From positions 372,001 to 436,000 of the forward strand of contig NBBA01000020.1 of assembly GCA_002794785.1 (NCBI GenBank): a stretch of DNA of 64,000 nt, in the 5' to 3' direction. This DNA comes from Coniferiporia sulphurascens. Its lineage: Eukaryota > Basidiomycota > Agaricomycetes > Hymenochaetales > Hymenochaetaceae. This document shows, piece after piece, positions 38,003-49,661 of the stretch (its first letter is position 1; every line of letters begins with the position of its first letter). A program made the position numbers and the translations under genes. The notes under the pieces were generated by a model. That model saw only the letters and a program-made list of their open reading frames with translations. It ran no database searches and was not told where the DNA came from.

Positions 38003-38564
38003 CCCAATTCCGCTTGCTACGAATATACTTCCCTCAGTGGGAACGCCCCTGTAATAGTAAAGCGATGTAACGGACACGGTTAGCTTAAAAACACCGGGTT
38101 AAGTAATTCGAGGCTTTGCACTGGGACGTGAGAAAATCGAACTGCTGCCGAGATAAAATTAAAGTGATTCTTAGCCAAGTTGGTTCAAATCAGAGATGAA
38201 GATGAATCGAGGGTAGGGATGTCCCAACGCATCCACTATTAGGTAGCTTGGAAGGCCCTTGCCCGGCGTGCTATTAGGTTGCTTCTCGCCTTCCATCATC
38301 GGATAGAAGCTGCGGCTAATTGATGTTTGCATCAATTGAGAAGCACACTCGATTCCATTCGTCGAGCAGATTGTGGCGTGAGCTGAATCCTGAGGACTAG
38401 AGCAAATAGGATTTTTTGCTAGCCAATTCACTACGATTTATAGCGGTCGAGTATTCAATCGCTTGCTCTGCCACACGGCTTCGGCGTATGGCTCAGAGCA
38501 TATAAAAGGAATAGTCCAGCATAACATGATCCAGCCTGAAGAGTTACCACCGTCTCCTGCGATC
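38003..38564. promoter_or_regulatory. Promoter region of P450-3
   Basis: 562 bp spacer. TATAAAAG at 38501-38508 lies 64 bp before the homologous start codon, about the same spacing as in copy 1. So the promoter looks functional although the coding sequence is frameshifted. Confidence 0.5.
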
Positions 38565-40716
38565 ATGCTTTTCGGACCTACCAACGAACACTGGCATTTC
38601 ATTTGACTTCGACGTTGTCAACATCTTCTTTTTTGCTTCCGGATTATGGGCGCTGTACAAACTGACTCGAGCTGCCCGCGCACGGTCGAAGATGACCAAA
38701 CTACGTGGTCCCCCTGCATCTAACTGGCTGTTTGGTCTTTCCAGGGAGGTATTCATGGGCGAGTCCGCTGCCAACCTTTACGAAAAGTGGGCCGACGAGT
38801 ATGGGCCAGTATACCAGATTCCTGGACCCTTTGGCTCCCGTCGTACCGTCTTGACCGACACGAAGGCCATCGCCCACTTCTACTCAAAGGAGCCCTTCGG
38901 CTACGTGAGAGATTCATTCTCCAAACAGATTATAACCAGCGTCGTAAGGTATTTCTCCGATTTTCCCGCATCAGAGCTCTGATCCATCAAACAAAGGTTG
39001 GTAAAGGGCTCTTTTGGGCCGTCGGTGATGACCACACACGGTCATTATTCCACTTTTGATAAAACCGATATTATAGACTCACAAGGATAATGTAGGCAAC
39101 GCAAGACCCTCACCCCTGCTTTCAGCAATATAGCTATCCGTGATTTGACTCCGGTATTTTACGACTCTGCCTACAAGGTTGGTCCATGAGGGAAATGAAA
39201 AAAGCCTCATTGATAATCCGCTCCTCCCAGGTTAAAAGCGCATGGGACACGCTCTCCTTGTCTTCTAGCTCTGGAGAGTTCGTCGTAGATGTTCAGAAAT
39301 GGTCAGTTGCGTTTTGTCAGACCCATCTTGCATATTCGATGTTTCGTTTTTCAGGATGAATTGCGTCTCGCTTGACAGCATAGGAATTGCAGGGTTTAGT
39401 CACAATTTTGGCACCCTCGAGGGACGACACTCAGACGTCGCAGAGATGTTCGACTCCTTTGGCTCGAACACACCCGATGTCTTCTCCGCTATCACCATGC
39501 TCCTTGGTCCCGTTCTCCCCATTCTAGGGAACATACCAACGAAACGCCAACGGATGATTGCAAAGCTGAACGGCAGTATGGAGGAGATTGCCGAGACTTT
39601 GTTGGAAAGGAGTCGCAAGGAGAAAGAGGCGGGATTGGTCGGTGACACTGGTCGCTCCATAATAGGCGCTCTACGTATGTTTTTCTAAATGGTTACATCT
39701 ATTGCGCTGACCATCGTTCAGTTAAGGCAGAGAATTCAGAGTCGGAAGTAAGGCTTACTAAGGACGAAGCTTTAGCTCAGGTATCCCGCATCGCCTTCAT
39801 AAAGCGTGCCGTAAATCTCAGGCCATTTCCAGATGAAAGTATTAATCTTGGCAGGATATGAAACGACGTCCAGTAGGCGCTTTCGTCCCTTGCCCGTTCC
39901 CCTCTTGTTTTAAACGAAACTGTACACAGTCAGTCTCACATGGGCACTTATCGAGCTCGCTCTACATCCGGAGAAGCAGAACAGGCTGCGCGCAGAGCTT
40001 TCCAATTTCACGGGGCACGATCCATCGCCGGGACAGCTTGCCAATAGTCTTCCTTATCTCGAAGGCATTATGTGCGAGACCTTTCGTCTTCACGCGCCCG
40101 TCCACCAAACCAAGCGGGTGGTAAGAAGGATTATCCGTCCGTAGTAATGCACTTGACTTATGGCTGTACTCGTTCCCTTGCTTCCACAGGCTGCATATGA
40201 CGACGTTATCCCACTGAGAATTCCCGTGACGACGGCTTCCGGGGAGAGCGTGAATTGCATCACCGTCACGGGAGGGGCATCGCTTGTAGTGCCTATCCTA
40301 GCGGTCAATCGCTCCGAGGCCATCTGGGGTGCGGACGCAAAGGAATTCAAGCCTGAGCGCTGGCTGGATGAGGCGGGCCTGACATCGAAGGCGAAAGAGA
40401 TACAAGGCTATCACCACCTATTAACGTTCATCGATGGACCAAGGACGTGTCTTGGACGCGGACTCGCGGTGACTGAGTTCAAGGTGCGCTTTTCCTGCCT
40501 TCCGAATAGGAGGAGCTGGCTGGTATAACTTCACTCATTTTTGTCGCTTCCCCCTCTTTTCAGTCTGTACTGTCCGTCCTCGTGCGTAATTATGTATTCA
40601 GCATGCGTGATGGGCCGAGCACCAAGGTCGAGATGATCACGGCGGTCTTGCCCCGCCCCAAAGTCGTAGGTGAAAAGGGATACGCTGTACCGATGAGAGT
40701 ACGACGCGTCGAGTAA
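38565..40716 (+). pseudogene. Cytochrome P450, tandem copy 3, +1 frameshift at the start
   Basis: The ATG at 38565 matches those of copies 1 and 4 in position, but one extra base lies within the first 13 nt: CTA, codon 5 in the paralogues, sits at offset 13 instead of 12. As written, translation stops after 13 residues (TGA 38604-38606). No in-frame ATG exists upstream of the anchor (FDFDVVNIFFFASGLWALYK). The next in-frame Met (38692, MTKLRGPPASNWLFGLSR) would give a protein without membrane anchor. The rest is intact: WADEYGPVYQIPGPFGSRRT, QRKTLTPAFSNIAIRD, I-helix LAGYETTS, K-helix ETFR, and heme loop FIDGPRTCLGRGLAVTEF, ending TAA 40714-40716. Either a very young pseudogene, an N-terminally truncated enzyme, or a sequencing error. 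Confidence 0.8.
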
Positions 40717-41448
40717 CAATCCCTTTTAAGTCTGTTGTGAACATCCTCTTTTCTCAATGAAGTTCACTGCAATGTGTACTAGTTATTTGAGCGATGTAGA
40801 AAGATAGTGACATACTCGATACTGGGCAAAGTCGGATGTAGCTTGGCAGGAAACATTGCGTCGAAACGTTCATCAGTATAATGAAACAGAATACATACAA
40901 AGCGAATGTGTCAGAGTTTCAGGTCCATCTTGTTGCATACCCATTTCCATTGAGAGTAGCGAGGCGTCCATTCCAGTCCCCAAGTAAGGTGATATTAAAT
41001 TAGGATCAAGTGAATACGTCAAATCACGAAGCCAACTGCAAAGTCAGAACCGGAATGTCAGGGCCGCGGGCCTTCCCATGACTGCGTGAAGCGTAGTATG
41101 TCGACGTATTCACGATATCAGAACGGGCTGAAGCCGTTTCTCATCGAGCGCTTGTGTCAGTGGATACTGGTGAAGGTATAAGTCCAAGTTGAGTGAGTGT
41201 GCCATCTTCTTTGTTTTTTGATAAGCCACTGATTGGCAACCAAAGATTAAGTAAGCGCACCCTGTCAGGCACGCGGGACTAAAATTAGACGCGCCGGCCG
41301 CAACACACCTCTCGTAACCAGTACAGTATACATCAAAGTCGTTCCCGTTGGTCCATCTCAATTGTACTTGTCTTTCTCGTACCACAGCGTTCATATCTAG
41401 CATATTACGGCCAGGACACTCAGCGGCCACGCCGCCGGACACCCGACC
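40717..41448. other. Intergenic between P450-3 and P450-4
   Basis: 732 bp without recognised genes; presumably the P450-4 promoter. No TATAAA box close to the start was seen. Confidence 0.4.
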
Positions 41449-43571
41449 ATGTTTCAAAGCCTATCATCGCACATCCCTTTCGACCTCAACGTCATCGACA
41501 TCTTCTTCCTTGCTATTGGAACATGGACACTATTCAAGCTATCTCAGACTGCACGCATGCGTGCAAAGACCACCAAGCTGCGTGGCCCACCTGCCTCTAG
41601 CTGGCTATTTGGCGTCTCCAAGGATGTGTTCAGGGGTGACTCCGCCACTCTATACGAGAAGTGGGCCGACGAATATGGACCAGTATACCAGGTTCCTGGA
41701 CCCTTTGGCTCTCGCCGTACCATCTTGACCGACGCGAAGGCCGTTGCTCACTTTTATTCCAAAGAGACATTCGGTTATGTGGGCAGCAAGTTTCAAAAAC
41801 AGGCTGTCTCCAGTCTAGTGAGACACATTGTCATTACTCGCGCGCTAAGGCTCTAATTTGGCGAGAAAAGGTCGGAAAGGGTATCCTTTGGGCTGATGGC
41901 GAAGATCATCGGCGGTAATATTGGTCTGCTATCATTAACGGCAATAATCTCATGAATGCACACTAGGCAACGCAAAACACTCAGCCCAGCCTTCAGCAAT
42001 GTTGCTATCCGCGATTTGACTCCAGTGTTCTTCGACTCCGCCTACAAGGTCGGCCTTTTAGAAACAAAGTGAAGAATCTTTCTTCCCTAACAAGCCGTCT
42101 CCCCACAGGTTAAGAATGCTTGGGATGCACTCTTCCAACCCACCGGTGCCGAAGACGTTGTTATAAACGTTCAGAAGTGGTAAAGTACACTCCTCTTAGC
42201 ATCCCTTTACACTACTTGACTGTCAATGTTTTAGGATGAACTGCGTCTCGCTTGACAGCATCGGTATCGCAGGGTTCGGTCACGATTTCGGGGCGCTCGA
42301 GGGACGGCATTCCGACGTCGCAGAAATGTTTGACTCGTTCGGCTCGCTCCCACGCCAGGGAATCTCCATCATCCTCCCGCTCCTCGGCCCCATAATGCCA
42401 ATTTTACTAAAGATCCCAACGAACCGCCGTCGTTTGGTAAAGAAACTACACAGCACCATGGAGGCCATCGCCGAGACACTGCTAGAAAGAAGCCGCAGGG
42501 AGAAAGCGGCAGGCTTGACCGGCGACACTGGCCGCTCCATGATAGGCTCCCTACGTACGCATTGACTTTGGAGGGTTTCGCCATACTTACCATCTTCCAG
42601 TTAAGGCGGAGAACTCAGACTCAGAACTGAGACTCACCAATGAAGAAGTCCTAGCTCAGGTATCTCAATCACTCACGACATCTCTTCATATCCCTCATGT
42701 AATTCTTAGATGAAAGTGTTAATTTTAGCGGGCTATGAGACAACGTCCAGTATGATTTTCCGCGCCTTCTTCACTTCCCATCTTGACGAACTCGTCCGTA
42801 GTCAGTCTCACTTGGGCGCTTATCGAGCTCGCCTTGCATCCAGAAAAGCAGGACAAGCTGCGCGACGAGCTTTCTGAATTCACAGGGCGCGATCCGTCGC
42901 CCGAACAACTCGCTAACGGCCTCCCTTACCTCGACGCGGTCATGCGCGAAATTCTCCGCTTGCACGCGCCTCTTGGACAAACTGGTCGAATAGTAAGGGC
43001 AATTTCTCAGCAGCGCAGTGCAAAAGGCTTACAACTACACATGTTCTCTCATCGCAGGCCGCATACGACGATGTCATTCCGCTTGGTACACCCGTGACGA
43101 CGCCTTCGGGGAAAATTGTCGATCACATCACAATTGGGGGCGGGACGGCGATCGTAGTGCCCATTCAAACAATCAACCGCTCTGAGACAATTTGGGGGGC
43201 GGACGCAAAAGAGTTCTTACCCGAGCGCTGGCTGGACGGCGAGGCTGGTCTAACTTCCAAGACGAGGGAGGTGCAGGGCTACCATCACCTGCTGTCGTTT
43301 ATTGACGGGCCGAGGACATGTCTCGGGCGAGCGTTTGCAATCGCCGAGTTTAAGGTGTGTTATGTGCTTTGGATTAGAGCGTCTTTTTGTCATCCTGGTG
43401 CTCACTTCTGACTCCTAGGCCGTGTTATCTGTCCTTATCCGCAATTATGTCTTCGACATGCGTGATGGGCCTGACACTAAGCTTGAGTCTATTACGACTA
43501 TCCTACCCCGCCCTAAAGTTGCGGGCGAAAAGGGATACGCTTTGCCGATGCGCGTGAGGCGCGTCGAGTGA
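41449..43571 (+). CDS. Cytochrome P450, tandem copy 4
   Basis: Last member of the array. MFQSLSSHIPFDLNVIDIFF opens the membrane anchor, then KLRGPPASSWLFGVSKDVF, WADEYGPVYQVPGPFGSRRT, QRKTLSPAFSNVAIRDLTPV, SLDSIGIAGFGHDFGALEGR, I-helix LAGYETTS, K-helix EILR (ExxR kept), PERWLDGEAGL and heme loop FIDGPRTCLGRAFAIAEF. All exons join in frame to TGA 43569-43571. It differs most in the region between K-helix and heme loop (TPSGKIVDHITIGGGTAIVV), so substrate preference may have shifted. Confidence 0.9.
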
Positions 43572-44820
43572 ATTGTTAATTCTTCTTTGAGTTTAAGTGG
43601 TATCATTATGATGGACGATTTCTGTTGTTGTTACGGGATAGTGTATCGGTTATAGTAGTTATTGCATGACTGAAATGAAATTGAGGGTAAGGTTTGCAGC
43701 GGAAAGTTGGTGAGTTATATCGAGAAGGGGCTAGACGGCGTCTGTCGGTCGCCTTCCGTCGGGGGTCGGCGATCTCCCTCCCTCTGCATTTGTAACATCT
43801 ATGCTGGTTTATGCAGCAACTTTACAAACGTTTGTACCAGCTGAATCAGACACCTCTCCGAAACATATTACCGGGCACTGGGAAGACGGGATTTTTGTCT
43901 ATTCCACCTCTTCTTCAAGTTCCATCAGGCATGTGAATTCGTAATGTCTTTACTGAATTACTGTTGTAATGAAGCGGTCGAGACTCGGCCGAAGCGCTGC
44001 GACCGCAGATGTCTTACAAGTTACTACCTGCCATTTATCCGAGAACTCGCCGAGAGGAGCGCACACATCACGTGATAGAACCTTCTTCCTCATAATCTTG
44101 CGTAATCGTGATGATGGCAGCGGCAGTAATGCGTCGATTCCTGGCTGCCGGTAGACTGTGTTTCCTTCATACTCTGCTTAACACGCCAGGTAGGAAAAAG
44201 ATATGCTCAAGAACGACATTGCGAGTTCTCTGGACTCCGATCATAGTCGTGGGTATCAGCGTGATGGTGCCGGAGTCTCGGAGGGATTGCCGAAACACTG
44301 AACTCCATCGCCAGGATGGGCCTTCAGTCCGCGGTCTGCCCGAATAGATCCCAAATTCGTGCAAGCGGGAAACGGCTTTAGACTCTGGATAAAGATATCC
44401 ATCATCCTGCGATGTTTTAGACTCCGAAGCACGTTTTTTCTCTCGTCACACGAGGTGCGATGGGCGCGAACTTAGCGAGGTTTCGCTGCATGCGTCCTGT
44501 AATCCGACTGACGTGAACTTCGCGCAGTTTGATGCGTTTGTATTCTTGCTCCCCCTCTTCCAGGACGGAATCCACGTCGCTACCTTCGAAGGTGCTTCGA
44601 TTCCGAGTCGGATTTAGTCAAGGCCCTGCATGAGTATCCCTCACGCTATACAAGCTTAAACACAACGTGTTACTTCTCAAAGAGGCGGGTTCTTTATTGC
44701 TTTTGCTTTTAAGCACGACCGCGCTCCGTTATCCCCCAGTCCGTTGACTTTCATACCCCGTCTCTCCCTGAAGCCCTCAAATACCCACCCCCCCCAGTCC
44801 AAGCCTGAAAAATAATAGCA
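43572..44820. other. Intergenic before NAT copy 1
   Basis: 1.25 kb between the P450 array and the NAT pair. No gene was recognised. The last 140 bp (from about 44680) are duplicated upstream of NAT copy 2. Confidence 0.5.
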
Positions 44821-46690
44821 ATGGCAATTACTGGAACCCTTCGCGGCGGCGCACTGATCCGCAAGCAGCCTTCGTACTACACGGCCGACCAGGCACGGCA
44901 GTATCTAGAGCGTATAGGCTGGGTAGAGAGCTCCCATACGGCACAAGACATCGCTGAAGGTCGCTTCCCGGCAAATCTCGAAAACCTCGGGATCATCGTC
45001 AGGAGACATTGGATATCATTCAGTGGCGACAGCACGCCGATGCACTAGTGAGCTCCGTTTTTCGATTGTTCGCGTCGACGGACGTCCGCGCTCATTACGA
45101 TGGCGTAGCTCGGCCGAACATTATCTGGACGTCAGCTCGGAGGCGACGTTCAAGAGACTTGTTACTGATCGTACGGGCGGAACGTACTGCTACGGGCATA
45201 ACGGCATCATGCTCGGAGTTCTTCGCGCCCTCGGCTATCGGTGAGTCCATTACTCAATGGACTTTCGCATTATCCCCGCTAACGAGCGCCCATTCTAGAG
45301 CCTATACGGGCATCGCACGTATGAACTTCGGATTCTTCGGTGATGGAAAGCCCAAGTACGTCGCATACGGGCACATGGTAGTCTTCGTGCAACTCGGCGA
45401 AGGGCATGCTGCGGATCCGGCGCACACCTGGGTCGTCGACGTGGCGCCCGGCCCGCCTGTAGCAATGGTCCCCATCCCTCTCAGTGCAGATCCGCAGAAC
45501 GTGGTACCAGGAGCGACGCCGGGCGAGGAGAACCGCTTGGTGCGTGGGTTCAGCCCCCAGTCGAGCCTCGTGCTGCCCGGGTCCGATGCGGGTGCGTACG
45601 GCACGGAGCAGGCCGCACAGGTCAACGATGCGCATGCCTTGTGGCAGCTTGAATACCGCGGTGGTCCGGGAACGCCCTTGACGGACTTCATAGCCATATA
45701 CCAATTCATGGAGGAAGAATTCTTCCCGGTGGACTATGCCGTGCAGCACTACGCGAAGATGTACAAGCCATTCGAGGACGTCTTCTGGGACGACATCGTC
45801 AACGTACGGTACCTACTCGCTGATGAGGGCGAGGAGGGGGCAGAAAGCCGCAAGATCACGGAACGCCCGCTCGCCAAGTATACGCTCTTCCGAGGGGTGG
45901 TCAAGAAGCGCATTGGATTCAAGGAGCTTGAGAAAGTCGTTTTGAAGACTGAGGAAGAGCGCGTCGCAGCCCTTAAGAAATACTTTGGGGTCACTGTTAG
46001 GCAGGAAGACATTGTGCATATTGAGGGTAGAGATGCGAAGCTGGGGAGGGCGCGGAAGTTACCTAAAGAAGTGGAGGAGATGCTCTGATGGGTGGGGTCT
46101 CGGTACTACTTATTTTAGTACGCTTTTTTTATTGGTTCCTTAGCGTGATCATGTTAGAGAAGTGAATGACAGCTACCAGTCGCTCGGGATTGAGATTGAT
46201 GTATACTGTGATCCGCGGTAGCAACTGTATTATGTATGTAATAAAGGGTGTGATAGATAACTAATATCATGCATCTTGTGTTCTTTGATAGATGCTGCGG
46301 AGCGTGCACATCTTATAACTCCACCTCACTCCTAGAACGCAACGCACTTCGATTTTTGTGCGCAAAAAATGAACTTCTCTAAAGATATTTGTTCCTACAT
46401 TATGTAGAACTCAATCCTCAGGCTTTTACAAATCAAACTGACTCAGATGCTGTATTGTTCAAGATAAAATACACACATATGAGACGAAAGCAAGCTGCTA
46501 ATCGTTCAGCAAAACGACACAATTGAAAATATGATAGGCAGTCGGAAACACTCACGTCAGAACATTTTCACTGGTACGGATAATTGCAAGCTACAAGAAG
46601 TGTAGAAAAGGAGTAGCAAGGTCAGGATTGCTTTGAGCACAGGCCCGGTGTTGCCGGAATGGAAAGAGAAGGATAAAACATCTGCTCGCA
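44680..46690 (+). repeat. Segmental duplication, unit 1 (NAT copy 1 plus flanks)
   Basis: Direct repeat partner of about 47560-49660. It includes about 140 bp of 5' flank, the whole NAT gene, and 3' flank to about 46690. That 3' flank matches the region beside the tetraspanin gene (shared TTGTTCAAGATAAAATACAC and GATAATTGCAAGCTACAAGA/GTTAATTGCAAGCTACAAGA blocks). Confidence 0.8.
44821..46088 (+). CDS. Arylamine N-acetyltransferase, tandem copy 1 (382 aa)
   Basis: NAT family enzyme that moves acetyl (or another acyl) from CoA to arylamines. Three exons (44821-45047, 45109-45240, 45299-46088) total exactly 383 codons with stop. The catalytic triad can be placed at Cys103 (GGTYCYGHN), His145 (YGHMVVFV) and Asp167 (TWVVDVAPG). 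Around Cys the usual RGGxC reads TGGTYC: the Arg is Thr and one residue lies between GG and the YC. This variant is shared in form by copy 2. N-terminal domain: GGALIRKQPSYYTADQARQY. The C-terminal domain (EEEFFPVDYAVQHYAKMYKP ... LFRGVVKKRIGFKELEKVVL) is longer than in bacterial NATs, as usual in fungi. Cytosolic, no signal peptide. Confidence 0.9.
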
Positions 46691-47559
46691 GAGCGACTTA
46701 TGGAAAAGAAGACTTGTATTAAATAAATATAATGAACGAGTAAATATAGGATGGTCATATGAACAACCATCTTACTAATGCAATGATAACGCAATATGAT
46801 AAGAGCTATGATAGTTATAGTATATGTAGCTCACGGTAGATGTATATAAGGAGAGCTGGTCTCTACTATGAAATACATCAGTTTACACTGATAACCCCAT
46901 TTCCCCTTGACCTTACCACTGCACCTCATTGTCTACCACAATGTGCATAGATTTTAAGAACTTGCCAGAGGCAACCTTCAGCCTCATGTTCAAACTTAAT
47001 AACATTACAATACTTTTTTGCTAATACTATTAGAGCGCATTTCTAATGACATAATGACAGCTGACTATTGATATTATAACTTTCTTATTAGTATGATTAG
47101 AATGCTTTTCCTTACACCATTAGAGCACCCCTTTAATAACATAACAACACTATTTTTTATGCCTTTCTATTGCATCTAAAATAAATATTATAATGAGAGT
47201 AGCACTGTTTGTATTGATTGTATAGAAAAAAGTCACTGATGCCGTTATAAAATTGTTCTAAGAGTAATAGCAAAAAGTGTTGCAATGTTATTAGAAAAGC
47301 GTTCTAATATCATTAGCAAAATTAGAAACAATGTACTTTAGGCTACAGTATATTTTTAAGGAATAAGGGTCTTGTGACTATTTTGTATTTGCATATCTAC
47401 TTAGTCAGCTGATCTGCACATCCGATATATATTCTGGCTTCCGGGAATATCGCATGCAACCGTGGACCATATGCATGTTATATGATGCATCCGCCGCAGT
47501 CGCTGAGGTGCCTCTCCGCAGCCGTCGGTTGCGCAGCCGCTGTTTCTGGGCAAGGTTTA
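46089..47559. other. AT-rich intergenic region between the NAT copies
   Basis: To about 46690 it is the duplicated 3' flank. From 46690 to 47480 it is very AT-rich unique DNA with an inverted-repeat element (46997-47320). No coding sequence was recognised. Confidence 0.6.
46997..47320. mobile_element. AT-rich inverted-repeat element (MITE-like)
   Basis: The arm at 47017-47050 (TTTGCTAATACTATTAGAGC...) and the reverse complement of 47287-47320 (TTTGCTAATGATATTAGAAC...) match at about 29 of 34 bases. Both arms also carry an overlapping related unit (TAATAACATTACAATAC at 46997; GCAATGTTATTAG at 47282 inverted). Further degenerate copies of the same unit lie at about 47096-47155. No ORF inside, so non-autonomous if mobile. 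Target-site duplications were not identified. Confidence 0.55.
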
Positions 47560-47685
47560 AAAAGACGGCACCTTATTGTTTTTGCTATCAAGCACGTCCG
47601 CTTTCTGTTGTCCCTCCCAGCGTGTAACCTGCCTCTCTTCAAGGCCCTTAATTACTCACCCCCACAGACCTGAAAAACAATATCA

Positions 47686-49092
47686 ATGCCAATCACCGGA
47701 ACCCTTCGCGGCGGCGCACTGATCCGCAAGCAGCCTTCGTACTATACGGCAGACCAGGCATGGCAGTATTTAGAGTGTGTAGGCTGGGTAGAGAGCCCCC
47801 ATACGGCACAAGACATCGCTGAAGGTCGCTTCCCCGCTAATCTCGAAAATCTCGAGATCATCATGAGGAGACATTTACTGTCGTTCAGTGGCGATAACAC
47901 ACCGATGCATTAGTGAGCTCTGTCTTTCGATTGTTCGCGCCTCAGAATGCCCGCGCTCATTACGTTGGCGTAGCTCGACCGAGCATTATTTGGACGTCAG
48001 TCCAGAAGCGACGTTCAAAAGACTTGTCGTCGATCGTGCGGGCGGAACTTACTGCTACGGGCATAACGGCCTCATGCTCGGGATCCTCCGCGCCCTTGGC
48101 TACCGGTACGTTCACTACTCATCCACGGCGCGGAAAATGCCATTGGCACTATTGAAATGCTGCATGTGGTCGAGACAGAAGACTTTAAAGTTTCACATTT
48201 TCCATCCCTACGACATGTCTCAATTCATCAGAGTAACTGTCATTTCCCGCGCCGTGATTACACTTTCGCAACATCCTCGCTAACGAGCACTCATACTAGG
48301 GCTTATACAGGCATCGGACGCATGAATCTCGGATTCTACGGTGTTGGAAAGCCCAACTACGCCGCGTACGGGCACATGGTGCTCTTCGTACAGCTCGGCG
48401 AAGGCCATGGCGCAGATCCGGCGCACACCTGGTTCGTCGACGTAGCGTCCGGCCCGCCCAAATCGATGCGCCCCATGCCTCTCAGTGCGGATCCGCAGAA
48501 CGTAATACCAGGCGCGGCGCCTGGCGAGGAGACCCGCTTGGTGCGCGGGTTCAGCCCCCAGTCGAGCCTCGTGCTGCCCGGGTCCGATGCGAGTGCGTAC
48601 GGCACGGAGCAGGCCACGCAAGTCAACGATGCGCATGGTCTGTGGCAGTTCGAGTATCGCGGTGGTCCGGGCACCCCCGTACCGGACTTTGTGGCCATAT
48701 ACCAATTCATGGAGGAAGAATTCTTCCCGGTCGACTACGCCGTGCATCACTACTCGAAGATGTACAAACCGTTTCGAGACGTCTTCTGGGACGACATCGT
48801 CAACACCCGGTACATGCTAGCCAATGAGGGCGAGGAGGGAGCAGAGAGCCGCAAGATTACGGAACGTCCACTCTTCAGGGTTACGCTCTTCCGAGGGGTG
48901 GTCAAGAAGCGCTTCGGATTCGAGGAGGTCGAGAGGGTTGTTTTGAAGTCTGAGGAAGAGCGCGTCGCAGCCCTTAAGAAATACTTTGGAGTCACGGTTA
49001 GGCAGGAAGATGTTGTGCATATTGAGGGTAGAGATGCGAAGCTGGGGAGAGCGCGGAAGATACTATCTGCGGAAGCGGAAAAGCTTCTATGA
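47686..49092 (+). CDS. Arylamine N-acetyltransferase, tandem copy 2 (383 aa)
   Basis: Close paralogue of copy 1 with the same three-exon structure (47686-47912, 47974-48105, 48300-49092; 384 codons with stop). Start MPITGTLRGGALIRKQPSYY. The catalytic motifs are kept: GGTYCYGHNGLML (Cys), YGHMVLFVQ (His) and TWFVDVASG (Asp). Differences cluster in the loop after Asp (SGPPKSMRPMPL versus PGPPVAMVPIPL) and near the C-terminus. That could alter CoA or substrate binding, but this is inference. Intron 2 is 194 bp, against 58 bp in copy 1, because of a 133 bp inverted-repeat insertion (48124-48256). The frame is unaffected if the intron is removed. Confidence 0.9.
48124..48256. mobile_element. MITE-like insertion in intron 2 of NAT copy 2
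   Basis: CACGGCGCGGAAAATG (48124-48139) and CATTTCCCGCGCCGTG (48241-48256) form terminal inverted repeats, 15 of 16 matching. The element is absent from the matching intron of NAT copy 1, where ACTCA runs directly into ACTTTCGCA-type sequence. It is 133 bp long with no ORF. Flanking AT dinucleotides may be remnants of the target site, but no clear duplication is visible. Confidence 0.75.
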
Positions 49093-49661
49093 TAGTTACT
49101 AACTTAGAGTTTTTTTTTCAGTGGTTTCAACGTCGTGGTCATATCCAGAAAGTGAGAATGACTGTGCACAATTAACCGCTGGGATTAACTGAATATCGAT
49201 GTTCGGATCTGCAGTGGCAACTGTAATATGTGATGTAGAGGCACGGTAGATGATTTATATCATTGTGGCACTTTGTTCCTTGAGTTAGGCGTATATGTCC
49301 TTTATTTCACCTCACTTATAGAACGCAACACATACATGTATTTTGATTTTTTTTAATGCGAAAAATGAACTTCTCGCCTCTACACTGGAACTCACAATCA
49401 ACCTTTTTACAAAACAAACTGATGTCATGTTTATTGTTCAAGATAAAATACACATATATAAAAACGAAAGCAAGCTAGTAATCGTTCAGCAAAATGATAC
49501 AGTTGAGAATAAAGGTAGTAGAGAACACTTACATCAAAGCATTTTCAATGATACAGTTAATTGCAAGCTACAAGAAGCGTAGAAAAAGGAGCGGCAAGAT
49601 CGGGTTTACTTTGAGCACGGGCCGGCATTGCTGAGATGGGAAAAAAAGGACAAATCATCTG

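Larger units (their letters stand above)
47560..49660 (+). repeat. Segmental duplication, unit 2 (NAT copy 2 plus flanks)
   Basis: Direct repeat partner of 44680-46690. Similarity ends near 49660, right at the stop codon side of the minus-strand tetraspanin gene, so this unit contains the tetraspanin 3' flank in its original context. Confidence 0.8.

Noticed and set aside
32922..49092. Interpretation as a classical secondary-metabolite cluster
   Set aside because: No polyketide, peptide or terpene synthase is present. The genes fit expanded detoxification families better.
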